Origin: Ruminococcus sp.
GTDB taxonomy: Bacteria; Bacillota; Clostridia; Lachnospirales; Lachnospiraceae
Assembly: GCA_023663085.1 (NCBI GenBank)
Contig: JAMPIB010000034.1
Span: 1-40,392 of the forward strand
DNA length: 40,392 bases
Reading direction: 5' to 3'
Under the pieces are notes generated by a model. It saw only the letters and a list, made by a program, of their open reading frames with translations. It was not told the origin of the DNA and did not search any database. The stretch's first letter is position 1. The number at the start of each line of letters is the position of its first letter. This document shows positions 1-7,138 of the stretch, piece after piece. Position numbers and translations under genes: made by a program.

Positions 1-158
1 ATATGATATGGGAAAAAGGAGACACTATGTTTTATAAAAAGGGCGTTACAGACCCTGATTATTGTGTTTTAAGATTTACAGCTGAGAATGGAAGATATTA
101 TTGCGATTTGAAAACAAAAGACTTTAATATTGAACAAAATGCCAGTTTGTGGGAATAA
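1..158 (+). CDS. C-terminal end of a pyridoxamine 5'-phosphate oxidase-like protein (5' partial)
   Basis: The reading frame is open from the left edge (frame beginning at base 3) to a TAA at 156-158, so only the last ~51 residues are present. The visible text includes GDTMFYKKGVTDPDYCVLRF and a C-terminal GRYYCDLKTKDFNIE. From memory this resembles the C-terminus of small FMN-binding split-barrel proteins annotated as pyridoxamine 5'-phosphate oxidase family; the cofactor-binding part lies outside the window. An internal ATG at 27 has an AGGAG-like site before it, but the frame stays open upstream and the family-like text begins before it, so continuation from the left is preferred. The family call is recognition only and is tentative. 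Confidence 0.5.
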   Translation, partial: MIWEKGDTMFYKKGVTDPDYCVLRFTAENGRYYCDLKTKDFNIEQNASLWE

Positions 159-207
159 AAAGTAATCACATGATTTTTCGTGAGAAGCCCTGATGCAAGT
201 AAGACCG

Positions 208-236
208 TTGAAAAGATAGAGAAGATACAGTATAAT
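208..236 (+). promoter_or_regulatory. Sigma-A-type promoter of the antitoxin/PIN-toxin operon
   Basis: TTGAAA at 208-213 and TATAAT at 231-236 are separated by 17 bp. They lie about 40 bp upstream of the antitoxin start at 277. No operator palindrome is obvious. Confidence 0.6.
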
Positions 237-276
237 ATATTGGGGTATAATGATAGAAGATGAGGAGGTTATTGCC

Positions 277-528
277 ATGTTAGCAGCGGTAAAAGGTTAT
301 TATGATGGAAATCAGATAGTTGTGAATGAAGATGACCGCAAAAATCTCAGTATTGGGGATGAACTGATCATCACTATTTTAGATAAAATTACTGGGCAAA
401 AAGTGGAAACCAGAGCAGAGAGGCGGAGACGTTTGGTTGATTCGGAGGCGTTTGTTTCTTCTACTGGAAGAACTGCGAAAGAGATAGATGAATATATAAG
501 GGAGATGAGAGATAATGACAGATTCTAA
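277..528 (+). CDS. Antitoxin-like protein of a type II toxin-antitoxin pair (PIN-toxin partner)
   Basis: This 83-residue protein begins MLAAVKGYYDGNQIVVNEDD and has a short beta-rich N-terminal half followed by a charged helical tail (ETRAERRRRLVDSEAF...). That is the usual layout of small antitoxins encoded before PIN-domain toxins: an N-terminal DNA-binding part and a C-terminal toxin-binding helix. The start at 277 is chosen because GGAGG at 264-268 is well spaced from it; an earlier in-frame ATG at 250 lacks such a site. The 3' end overlaps the PIN remnant (515) by 14 bp, typical of translationally coupled TA operons. Because the partner is broken, it may be an orphan antitoxin. The specific antitoxin family was not identified. 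Confidence 0.65.
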   Translation: MLAAVKGYYDGNQIVVNEDDRKNLSIGDELIITILDKITGQKVETRAERRRRLVDSEAFVSSTGRTAKEIDEYIREMRDNDRF

Positions 529-738
529 AAAGATTTTTTTAGATACATCTCCGATTGTGTATTACTTGGAGAATAATGAACGATATTATGGAAACATGAA
601 AAGGTTCTGGAAAGACTATGAGAACTCAATGGATGCTTTACAGATTGCATTACAGGCTGTGATTTATTCTTGACGAATGATAAACAGTTAAAGCAGTTTA
701 AAGAGATTCAGTGTATTATGATTGAAGAGCAGGATTGA
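515..738 (+). pseudogene. Decayed PIN-domain (VapC-like) toxin
   Basis: The first frame reads MTDSKKIFLDTSPIVYYLEN, the classic PIN N-terminus with the first catalytic Asp (FLDTSPIVYYLE). It stops at 671-673 after 52 codons. In another frame the text continues as CDLFLTNDKQLKQFKEIQCI and ends with TGA at 736-738, matching the usual PIN C-terminus (DLFLTNDKxL). One frameshift near 650-655 joins the halves. Even joined, the product is only ~75 residues against ~130-150 for the family, so a central segment between KDYENS and MDALQIA is also missing, with its acidic metal ligands. A ribonuclease role is known for the family, but this copy should be inactive. Confidence 0.75.
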
Positions 739-750
739 TTATGGAAAAAC
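688..750 (+). repeat. Direct repeat copy 1: 3' end of the PIN toxin gene
   Basis: About 61 bp beginning TTAAAGCAGTTTAAA and ending at ATTATGGAAAA recur at 1733-1794 with roughly 6 mismatches in 60. The two copies flank the HAD hydrolase gene. Confidence 0.75.
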
Positions 751-948
751 TTGTTTTAAGTCCGGATAGAAGTTGAAAAGTGTGTTAAGTATGAGCGTGT
801 TTGTAAAGAGAATTATGGCTTGGTGCTGTAGTACGACGAGAGTAAGACCGTTACAAGACCATTGCCTCATAGAAACACCGTAAACTCGGCACTTACTGTT
901 CCTATCGAGGCGGCAGCGAAGGCAGACTGGTATTTTTGAGGAAACAAA

Positions 949-1623
949 ATGATAAAAGCTATATATTTTGACTTGTTTTATACTTTAATTATTCCTGCTT
1001 ATGACAAAGAAAATAATGAGTTTGAGATTGTAAACTTATCCATGCGTGAATGGGAAAAATATGCAGAGGCTGATTTTTTATATCAAGAAAGAGCGTTAGG
1101 CTTAGTTAAGTCAGAGGCAGAAATTATAGAGAAGATTGTAGCCAATATTCCATTTGATATTAGTGATATTCAAAAAGAAAAGTTGCTAATTGCTCGTGAA
1201 AAGCGAATGAAAACGGCATTACAAAGTGTTTCAGATAGTATAATAAATGTCCTGAAAGAATTGAAATCAAAGAATATAAAGCTTGGGTTAATAAGTAATG
1301 CAGATATTATTGACTGTAAGTATTGGAAACAATCCAGTTTGGCTCTTTTTTTTGATGATACAATATTTTCTTGCAATGTAGGTTTATTAAAGCCTGATGA
1401 ACATATTTATGAGCTTGCAATGCAGCATTTAGGCGTTTTACCAAATGAGAGTCTATTTGTCGGTGATGGTGGTTCAGAAGAATTGTATGGTGCAAAGGCA
1501 GTTGGTATGAAAACAATGTTTACAGAGGCACTTGAAACGAAAAGCAGCGAACAAAGAAATTGTATTATGGGAAATGCTGATTATCATATCAAAGATTTTG
1601 TAGAAATATTGAAGTATATTTAA
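949..1623 (+). CDS. HAD superfamily hydrolase with an atypical motif I
   Basis: This 224-residue protein has the four HAD motifs in order. Motif I is YFDLFYTLI near residues 6-14. Motif II is LGLISNAD around residue 120. The motif III Lys lies in LLKPDEHIY. Motif IV is FVGDGGSEELYGAKAVGM near residue 170. In most HAD phosphatases motif I is DxDxT; here the second Asp is replaced by Phe (D-L-F-Y-T), a position that is Tyr in haloacid dehalogenases. A phosphatase role is therefore doubtful and a dehalogenase-like or altered chemistry is possible. GAGG precedes the ATG. The gene stands alone between two copies of the PIN toxin 3' end, suggesting it was acquired with, or inserted into, a TA locus. 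Substrate unknown. Confidence 0.75.
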   Translation: MIKAIYFDLFYTLIIPAYDKENNEFEIVNLSMREWEKYAEADFLYQERALGLVKSEAEIIEKIVANIPFDISDIQKEKLLIAREKRMKTALQSVSDSIINVLKELKSKNIKLGLISNADIIDCKYWKQSSLALFFDDTIFSCNVGLLKPDEHIYELAMQHLGVLPNESLFVGDGGSEELYGAKAVGMKTMFTEALETKSSEQRNCIMGNADYHIKDFVEILKYI

Positions 1624-1723
1624 AAACCATCAATGCAGTAGTTTCAAGCTTAAGTTGGGAAAAAACCACTTGCACAGTTAAAGTACTTTACAATATGTAT
1701 CAGATGACTCAGGAATCTGCCAG

Positions 1724-1794
1724 TGCAAAGATTTAAAGCAGTTTAAAGGAATTCAATGTATTATGATTGAGGAACAGGACTGATTATGGAAAAC
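1724..1794 (+). pseudogene. Second copy of the PIN toxin C-terminus (gene fragment and direct repeat copy 2)
   Basis: The frame at 1724-1783 reads CKDLKQFKGIQCIMIEEQD and stops, nearly the same as the end of the toxin remnant at 671-738. At DNA level 1733-1794 matches 688-750 at about 90 percent. No start codon or N-terminal PIN text precedes it. The upstream stretch (1624-1720) encodes a short unrelated open segment ending in MTQESASAKI that I do not recognise. It is best read as debris from duplication or recombination of TA cassettes. Confidence 0.65.
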
Positions 1795-1861
1795 CCAAGG
1801 GAGGATTTGATTATACGAAATATACATTCGGATTCGTCTAAATAATGGGGTACAAACAAAT

Positions 1862-2176
1862 ATGAAAACAGTTACACTATGCGGAAGTATGAAATTCAAG
1901 AAAGAAATGCAAAGAATAGCGTTCATGTTAGAAATAAAGCATAATATGAATGTTTTACAATGTGTATATAATGTGGACGATCTGGATATGACACCGATGG
2001 AATTGACTTCACTTGAAAATGCGCATTATAGAAAAATTGAACTTTCAGATGCAATTTATGTTGTTGACATACAAGGATATATTGGAAATCAAGTTTCAAA
2101 GGAGATAGCTTTTGCGAGAAGTAAAGATAAGGAAGTGATTTTCCATTCAGAGTATGGAAAAAATCTTTTGTTTTGA
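1862..2176 (+). CDS. Small nucleoside 2-deoxyribosyltransferase-like protein
   Basis: The 104-residue product begins MKTVTLCGSMKFKKEMQRIA, with the glycine-rich VTLCGSMKF start characteristic of nucleoside 2-deoxyribosyltransferase-like (TIR-related fold) proteins. Its second half, YRKIELSDAIYVVDIQGYIG followed by VSKEIAFARSKDKEVIF, matches the family pattern of an acidic 'sDaiyVvd' strand and a glycine loop before a helix. Known members cleave or transfer nucleoside bases; short standalone members are mostly uncharacterised. The ribosome binding site is weak (GGGG about 12 bp upstream). The gene converges with the secreted-protein gene at 2321 and shares the terminator between them. Confidence 0.65.
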   Translation: MKTVTLCGSMKFKKEMQRIAFMLEIKHNMNVLQCVYNVDDLDMTPMELTSLENAHYRKIELSDAIYVVDIQGYIGNQVSKEIAFARSKDKEVIFHSEYGKNLLF

Positions 2177-2220
2177 AACGCCGTAAAATCAGCACTTTGT
2201 GAGTTAAACGTGAAATAGAA

Positions 2221-2275
2221 AATCAAAAACCAAAACCACCGCCGCAGGCAATCCGGCCTGTATGACGGTGGTTTT
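2221..2275 (-). terminator. Stem-loop terminator after the secreted-protein gene, possibly bidirectional
   Basis: AAAACCACCG at 2232-2241 pairs with CGGTGGTTTT at 2266-2275, and an inner CAGGC/GCCTG stem extends it. Read on the minus strand, the 3' arm is followed by a T-rich run ending near 2215. It also lies just downstream of the plus-strand gene ending at 2176. Confidence 0.75.
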
Positions 2276-2320
2276 CCACACTCATGATAAAATTGTTGTA
2301 TAGCAAATGCAATAAAAGAA

Positions 2321-3238
2321 TTATTTCTGGATAAAAGCGACAATGCCGTTCTGTTTCAGATTCAAGACAACATGGTCGGCTCTTATTTCTGTAATTTCTA
2401 CGTCTGTCCATGTACCATTGGCATATTGCAAGGCAATGACCTCAGCGTCACCTGTAACGCCGGGCATATAGAAATTGATGGTAGCTTCGAGAGCTGGGAA
2501 CTGTACATCAACAACGTTTAATACGGCCCCTTCCGTTACCGCACGGACTGAATCTACATATGTGCGGTTTACCTTGGAAATGGTTGCTGCCATATTGGTC
2601 ACTTCGCCGTTTACGATCAGATTACCGCCCTGTCCTACAGGGGTTGCATTCTCAATACCGGGAGTGCTGGTAACGGCATTGTTATAGTACTCGCCTGCGC
2701 TCATATTCTTTTCAGCGGCTTTATACATGTCAGCAACATTTGAAAATCCTGCATCCAGCGCAGCGTTCTGATTGGCAATGGCTTCTGCATGTGACCTGAT
2801 CTGATAGAATTCCTCTGTAGTCATATATCCGCCTTCGCTGAAGTATCCGGGATTGCTATCATCGCCGCCGGGAGCATTGCCCCATGTATAACCACCGCCG
2901 TCACGTACCCAATAGGTGCCATCAAATGCATAATCGCCCTTATATTCCCATTCTCCGGAACTGTTTTTTTCCATATGATAGAACCAGGAACCTGTGGCTG
3001 CCGTAGCAGGAGGTTCTATACCAGTATAAACATCCACCATGCCAACGGCTCCAGGACCTGGAAAAGAATTGGAATAATAATAACCATTAGCTGAATAATC
3101 CAAAGTTGGATCGTCAAGGGCTGATCCTATTCCGCTACCGTTAATATAACTGTATCCGCCTGCCTGTACCGTGAGAGCGGACATCATCAATCCTGCTGCG
3201 CATACAAACGCTAGACATTTCTTTATTACTGTTTTCAT
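2321..3238 (-). CDS. Secreted protein of unknown function with Sec signal peptide
   Basis: Read from 3238, this 305-residue protein starts MKTVIKKCLAFVCAAGLMMS and continues to a likely signal-peptidase site after TVQA. This start is preferred over an upstream ATG at 3262 because AAAGGAGG sits about 6 bp before it. The mature protein opens with a Gly/Tyr/Ser-rich segment (GGYSYINGSGIGSALDD) and has a WVRDGGGYTWGN stretch in the middle. The end looks beta-rich (VLNVVDVQFPALEATINFYM and a closing ADHVVLNLKQNGIVAFIQK). There is no C-terminal membrane segment or sorting motif, so it is probably released. It has its own strong promoter and terminator, so it is monocistronic. I do not recognise the family. 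Confidence 0.75.
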   Translation of the reverse strand: MKTVIKKCLAFVCAAGLMMSALTVQAGGYSYINGSGIGSALDDPTLDYSANGYYYSNSFPGPGAVGMVDVYTGIEPPATAATGSWFYHMEKNSSGEWEYKGDYAFDGTYWVRDGGGYTWGNAPGGDDSNPGYFSEGGYMTTEEFYQIRSHAEAIANQNAALDAGFSNVADMYKAAEKNMSAGEYYNNAVTSTPGIENATPVGQGGNLIVNGEVTNMAATISKVNRTYVDSVRAVTEGAVLNVVDVQFPALEATINFYMPGVTGDAEVIALQYANGTWTDVEITEIRADHVVLNLKQNGIVAFIQK

Positions 3239-3333
3239 TTCATTCCTCCTTTTAGGGATCATATATACATAAAATGTCAGAATCCCTTTTATAAATTATA
3301 ATTTTTGAGTGTGGCTGTTTTTGCATATGTATC

Positions 3334-3362
3334 ATTATAACTTATTTGAATGTATATTGCAA
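3334..3362 (-). promoter_or_regulatory. Promoter of the secreted-protein gene
   Basis: On the minus strand TTGCAA (3362-3357) and TATAAT (3339-3334) are separated by exactly 17 bp, about 95 bp upstream of the start codon at 3238. A T11 tract at about 3367-3377 lies just upstream and could act as an A/T-rich UP-like element. Confidence 0.7.
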
Positions 3363-3415
3363 ATCGTTTTTTTTTTTGCGTTATAAAGTCCATTAAAACA
3401 TCATGCGACGGTACA

Positions 3416-3480
3416 TCACATGGCATTCTCTACGACAAACCTGCTTGTCGTGTGATTTTAAGATGCCGTAAAGCGGCATC
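3416..3480. repeat. Two tandem hairpins in the intergenic region
   Basis: ACGACAA (3432-3438) pairs with TTGTCGT (3445-3451), and the stem is bracketed further out by TCACA (3416-3420) and TGTGA (3451-3455). Immediately after it GATGCCG (3462-3468) pairs with CGGCATC (3474-3480) around a TAAAG loop. No T-tract follows on the plus strand. The rest of the 3239-3615 gap holds two promoters and no gene. Confidence 0.5.
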
Positions 3481-3490
3481 ATGGCGGTTA

Positions 3491-3556
3491 GTATGCTAAA
3501 AAGATATATGTGTTTACTGCGCTATGCTTGATTTTTTACCTTTATTAGCATACAAT
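3491..3556 (+). promoter_or_regulatory. Promoter and candidate operator of the Panacea/MazF-like operon
   Basis: TTGATT (3528-3533) and TACAAT (3551-3556) are 17 bp apart. GTATGCTAA (3491-3499) and TTAGCATAC (3545-3553) form a perfect 9-bp inverted repeat whose right arm overlaps the -10 element. Such placement fits autorepression, common in TA operons; binding by the encoded antitoxin is inferred. Confidence 0.5.
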
Positions 3557-3615
3557 ATTATGTATCAGAAAATATGAAATGTTTATTTGGAATGTGTTGG
3601 CTGGAGGTGATATGC

Positions 3616-4110
3616 ATGGAAAGGATCATAGATGTTGCGCAATATATATTTGATGAATACAGGAGGCAGTCAGGAGAAGTTATTGATGAGATGAAACTTC
3701 ATAAATTATTGTATTTTGCGCAGAGAGAAAATCTTGCTATTACAAATGAACCTTTGTTTGAAGAAGTTTTTGAAGGTTGGAAATACGGGCCTGTGTCGAA
3801 GGATGTCCGCATGCATTATACAGTTGATGGCATGTATTATAGAGATAAGAGAGCGATTTCTACTGAAGGAGCTTATATTGTGAAAAATGTAATACTTCAG
3901 TACGGAGCATTGGCTTCGTGGAAATTAAGCCAGCTTTCACATAATGAGATTTCCTGGCGAAATTCGCGAAAAGGACTTGCAGAAGGTGAGAATGGGGATG
4001 CTTTATTATTAATAGAGGATATAAGAAAAGATGCAGAAAAAGTCAGACCTTATGATGCGATATATGATATGTATTATGATGAATTTGATGATGCGGAGGT
4101 GGCTCAATGA
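3616..4110 (+). CDS. Panacea (DUF4065, SocA-like) antitoxin domain protein
   Basis: The 164-residue protein contains MKLHKLLYFAQRENLAITNE early and EGWKYGPVSKDVRMHY around residue 55, the two signatures of the Panacea/DUF4065 domain. This domain is known as a promiscuous antitoxin module that neutralises varied toxins. The start at 3616 is preferred over one 14 codons earlier because GGAGGTGA at 3603-3610 is correctly spaced. Its TGA overlaps the ATG of the next gene (ATGA at 4107-4110), indicating translational coupling to a MazF/PemK-like toxin. An acidic tail (YDMYYDEFDDAEVAQ) may contact the toxin. The partner is frameshifted, so the antitoxin may now be an orphan. Confidence 0.8.
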   Translation: MERIIDVAQYIFDEYRRQSGEVIDEMKLHKLLYFAQRENLAITNEPLFEEVFEGWKYGPVSKDVRMHYTVDGMYYRDKRAISTEGAYIVKNVILQYGALASWKLSQLSHNEISWRNSRKGLAEGENGDALLLIEDIRKDAEKVRPYDAIYDMYYDEFDDAEVAQ

Positions 4111-4483
4111 TTGGAAAGGTATATTGGGCCACTTTTAATATTATAATAGTTCGTTACGTAAAATGGCATTTAAGAAACGTCCGATATTGATTATTGGACA
4201 GGCTGATGAAAGAAATTATATCGTTTTGCCAATTTCCAGAGTGACTCGAAGAGAACATTTGGATCCACATTACGATTTTGAAATGCAGATATTAGAATAT
4301 CCAGTATTAGTGTTAAAAGAAACGTCTTATATTCGTACACATAAACAAACTGTTGTTAATGAGGGTGAACTTGCAGATTGTATTGCAGATTTTAAGAAAG
4401 AGTATCCGGAGGCATATATTTCGGTACTTGCTTTAGTAGAGGAGTTTCAAAAAGACCTTATTGACAAGGCTATTTCAGATTGA
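4107..4483 (+). pseudogene. MazF/PemK-like toxin gene with a one-base frameshift near codon 11
   Basis: The gene starts at the ATGA overlap with MIGKVYWATF, then runs out of frame to a stop after 27 codons. From 4139 another frame reads YYNSSLRKMAFKKRPILIIG and continues as QADERNYIVLPISRVTRREH to a stop at 4481-4483. This resembles PemK/MazF-type proteins, which begin with an 'IGKVYWA' strand and carry a 'KKRPvLIIG' strand. Restoring one base in the codon at 4137-4138 (TTT AA_ TAT TAT) joins the two halves perfectly, so a single-base deletion is the simplest explanation. Translation from an internal ATG at 4163 would lack the first strand and probably the activity. Family members are sequence-specific endoribonucleases. 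Confidence 0.75.
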
Positions 4484-4508
4484 CATAGCAAATAAGTCAT
4501 TATATATT
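4480..4508 (+). promoter_or_regulatory. Promoter of the rubrerythrin gene
   Basis: TTGACA (4480-4485, overlapping the toxin stop codon) and TATATT (4503-4508) are 17 bp apart. The next 30 bp are almost pure A/T with alternating TATTATATA, which could hold a PerR- or Fur-type operator, but the match to a consensus is too loose to call. Confidence 0.6.
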
Positions 4509-4599
4509 AGTATTATATATTTCATTATGTATCTATGCCCCGGATATAAGCAGAAACATAAAATATCAGGACATAAGACAAGATCAGGAGGAACAGAAA

Positions 4600-5151
4600 A
4601 TGAGTGAGAAAAATCAAAACAAATACGCAGGAACACAGACCGAGAAAAATCTTCAGGCCGCTTTTTCCGGTGAATCGGGTGCCAGAAACAAATATACTTA
4701 TTTTGCTTCTGTAGCGAAAAAAGAGGGGTATGAGCAGATATCGTCTATCTTTTTAAAGACGGCTGAAAATGAGCGTGAGCATGCCAAGATGTGGTTAAAA
4801 GAATTATGTGGTATCGGTAATACGGCAGATAATCTGGCCGCGGCGGCGGAAGGCGAGAACTTTGAATGGACGGATATGTATGAAGGGTTTGCCAAAACAG
4901 CAGAGGAAGAGGGATTCCCTGAACTGGCGGCAAAATTCCGTATGGTCGGCGCAATCGAGAAACATCATGAAGAGCGTTATCGTGCGTTGCTGCACAATGT
5001 AGAGACTGCCGCAGTTTTTGCCAAAAGTGAAGTGAAGGTATGGGAATGCCGTAACTGCGGACATATCGTAGTCGGTACTAACGCTCCGGAGGTCTGTCCG
5101 GTATGTGCACATCCGCAGAGTTATTTTGAGATCAGTGAAGCGAATTATTGA
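4600..5151 (+). CDS. rbr: Rubrerythrin
   Basis: The 183-residue protein has the standard rubrerythrin layout. An N-terminal four-helix ferritin-like domain carries the diiron ligands: Glu in the first helix ([13 protein letters not shown]), ENEREH near residue 60 and EKHHEERY near residue 128. The C-terminal rubredoxin-like domain has CRNCG and CPVCAHPQ as its four Fe ligands. Rubrerythrins reduce hydrogen peroxide with electrons relayed through the rubredoxin centre and protect anaerobes from oxidative stress in the cytoplasm. GGAGG precedes the ATG. It is monocistronic, with its own consensus promoter and a terminator right after the stop. All metal-binding residues appear intact. Confidence 0.95.
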   Translation: MSEKNQNKYAGTQTEKNLQAAFSGESGARNKYTYFASVAKKEGYEQISSIFLKTAENEREHAKMWLKELCGIGNTADNLAAAAEGENFEWTDMYEGFAKTAEEEGFPELAAKFRMVGAIEKHHEERYRALLHNVETAAVFAKSEVKVWECRNCGHIVVGTNAPEVCPVCAHPQSYFEISEANY

Positions 5152-5166
5152 TATAAGTGTTTGTGA

Positions 5167-5209
5167 AATGGTCCCATGCTTGAAGGATAAGTTATGGGGC
5201 CATTTTTTG
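5167..5209 (+). terminator. Rubrerythrin terminator
   Basis: AATGGTCCCAT pairs with ATGGGGCCATT (one wobble pair) around a 16-nt loop, followed by a run of T. Confidence 0.8.
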
Positions 5210-5240
5210 TTATAAAAATAAATCCCAGAGGTCTATCTCA

Positions 5241-7061
5241 ATGATAAAATCCTTACAAACCAGCCTGCAGGATTTCCTGCAAAAAATAAAATATTCTTTC
5301 GCTGACTGCAAAGTCACGTTTATTACGGTCATTTTGCTCACTCTGTATGCGGCGGTCATCGACATACTTCCATATGATTATTTTTCGGAATGGATATTTG
5401 ACGAATCTGCGCCTGCGAGGGTCCTGTTGTTCTTCGCTATAGCCGCCTTTTTCATAGAGACTGCATGGAGAGAAAAAAAGAGGGGTATAAAACTGTGTGC
5501 GTTTACAGCAGCTGCATTATGGGCGGTATTTCTGGCTTATGGACTGGAAGTGCAGGGCCATTATTATTGGGGATGGAAAGTGCCGGAATATTTTTTCTTT
5601 TTTATATGTCCGCTCTTGCGCTGTCTTTTAAATTGCGGCCTGCCGTTACTGCTGCTGGGAACGGTTTATTACAGTTATAAAAAGGCAAAACTGCACTTTG
5701 GCGAATATGTTCTGCGGGTTTTTACGGGATTGTTAAAGATTTTTCTGGTTTATATGATTCTGTTTGTGGGAATTGTTATTATAACATCGATTATGGATGC
5801 ACTCCTTTTTGATGACGGAAATTGGTATTTTGATTCAACGCTTATGATTCTGGTCACCGGATTTTATCTGGCGCCCAAAAGTATCATGGCAATTCGCAGA
5901 CCTGACGGGGAACCGGGAGAGTTTGTGCGCACGATCATAAAATATATTCTGCCGTCTTTATCTGTCTGTGAGATCGCGCTCGTATATCTGTATACGTTTA
6001 AGATACTGATCCACTGGCAGATGCCTTCCAATGAGGTTTTTCCAATCGTAACGGCAGTATTTTGTCTGGGGATGCCGGTCTGGATCATGGCGGAGCACTA
6101 TGCTGGTGAAACGAAGTATTCACGGCTGGTATCGGTACTGCCTTATATTTTTGCGCCGCTCATTCTTTTGCAGATTTATGCTATGGGCGTGAGAATCTTT
6201 CATAACGGGATGACGCCTTCCCGATATTTGGCACTTGTCTTCGTTATCTTTGAACTGGCAGCGCTTTTTATACGGCGTTTTAAACAGAAGCGGTATGAAC
6301 TTTTGCTGCCGTTTACAGGTGTTTTGCTTATCATAGCTATCGTAGTGCCGGGGATCAATATGTATAAAGTTTCCAATATGTGGCAGGGCGCTTTTTTACG
6401 GAAATATTATGCGGAGGTCTCTTCAGGAGGGCAGTTGACGGAACTTTCCTATACGCGGTTAAAAGGTGCGTATGATTATCTGAAAAAAGATGGGCAGATG
6501 CAGACTCTGATACAGGATTATAATATTTATGAAGAGGAGTTTGCGCAGAAACTGAACGAACAGGACATCATAGATGGCACGATGACGGATTATGATAACC
6601 ATACGATCCATTGCTGTCAGCTGGTGGAATCTGTGGATGTCGGTGATTATGAGCAGTTTACGATGTTAAATGAAGATGATAGTTATGAAAAGGACGCGGA
6701 AGGTTCTTTTGTAACGGTTTATCCGGATGAAAATGGAGAAGATAAGGAAATTGCGTACGGGAGCGGGATAGATGTGGATTTTTCGGCGTTCCGTTTTATA
6801 AAGCGCGGTTCGCAGGAGATGATAACTGTAGATATCAGCGATTTTGCCAGAATGTGCATACTTTATGAGAGGGAACATTCCGATGCCGATAAGGAGGAAA
6901 TGAGCGAAGCTATGAGACCTTATAACCGGATAGAACTTGATAAGGATACTGTTTTATATATCAATCATTTCGAGGTCAGGTACAGCGAGGGCGTAAAATA
7001 CGGAGAACCTTATTTCGAGTGGACCAGGGTCAATCTGGGCGGTATTCTGGTGACGAGGTAA
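5241..7061 (+). CDS. DUF4153-type polytopic membrane protein
   Basis: The 606-residue protein has about eight to ten hydrophobic segments between residues 25 and 385, for example VTFITVILLTLYAAVIDILP and LLPFTGVLLIIAIVVPGINM. A soluble, acidic C-terminal domain of about 200 residues follows (from MWQGAFLRKYYAEVSSGGQL to the end). This matches what I recall of DUF4153 proteins, whose function is unknown. The ribosome binding site is weak (AGAGG about 12 bp before the ATG). The gene follows the rubrerythrin terminator and precedes a MerR regulator by only ~77 bp, so it might be cotranscribed with the regulator, although a small hairpin with a T-run lies between. Confidence 0.7.
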   Translation: MIKSLQTSLQDFLQKIKYSFADCKVTFITVILLTLYAAVIDILPYDYFSEWIFDESAPARVLLFFAIAAFFIETAWREKKRGIKLCAFTAAALWAVFLAYGLEVQGHYYWGWKVPEYFFFFICPLLRCLLNCGLPLLLLGTVYYSYKKAKLHFGEYVLRVFTGLLKIFLVYMILFVGIVIITSIMDALLFDDGNWYFDSTLMILVTGFYLAPKSIMAIRRPDGEPGEFVRTIIKYILPSLSVCEIALVYLYTFKILIHWQMPSNEVFPIVTAVFCLGMPVWIMAEHYAGETKYSRLVSVLPYIFAPLILLQIYAMGVRIFHNGMTPSRYLALVFVIFELAALFIRRFKQKRYELLLPFTGVLLIIAIVVPGINMYKVSNMWQGAFLRKYYAEVSSGGQLTELSYTRLKGAYDYLKKDGQMQTLIQDYNIYEEEFAQKLNEQDIIDGTMTDYDNHTIHCCQLVESVDVGDYEQFTMLNEDDSYEKDAEGSFVTVYPDENGEDKEIAYGSGIDVDFSAFRFIKRGSQEMITVDISDFARMCILYEREHSDADKEEMSEAMRPYNRIELDKDTVLYINHFEVRYSEGVKYGEPYFEWTRVNLGGILVTR

Positions 7062-7076
7062 GGAAGTTCTAAAGTT

Positions 7077-7115
7077 TAACCCTGCGAAAGGTTAGCCTGC
7101 CTTGCAGGTCTTTTT
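7077..7115 (+). promoter_or_regulatory. Inverted repeat and small terminator-like hairpin before the MerR gene
   Basis: TAACC (7077-7081) and GGTTA (7090-7094) form an inverted repeat. CCTGC (7096-7100) pairs with GCAGG (7104-7108) and is followed by TCTTTTT. The first could be an autoregulatory MerR site and the second a weak terminator for the DUF4153 gene. Both readings are tentative. Confidence 0.35.
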
Positions 7116-7138
7116 AGGCAGAGAAGGGGTTGTTTTAT

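Noticed and set aside
688-1794. Composite transposon carrying the HAD gene
   Set aside because: The flanking copies are only ~61 bp of toxin coding sequence, with no transposase, terminal inverted repeats or target duplications.
4107-4170. Programmed -1 frameshift restoring the MazF-like toxin
   Set aside because: The TTTTAAT context is not a proper X XXY YYZ heptamer in the zero frame and no downstream stem or pseudoknot is evident; a simple deletion is more likely.
4503-4530. PerR/Fur box before rubrerythrin
   Set aside because: The region is uniformly A/T-rich and no 7-1-7 match to the consensus stands out from that background.
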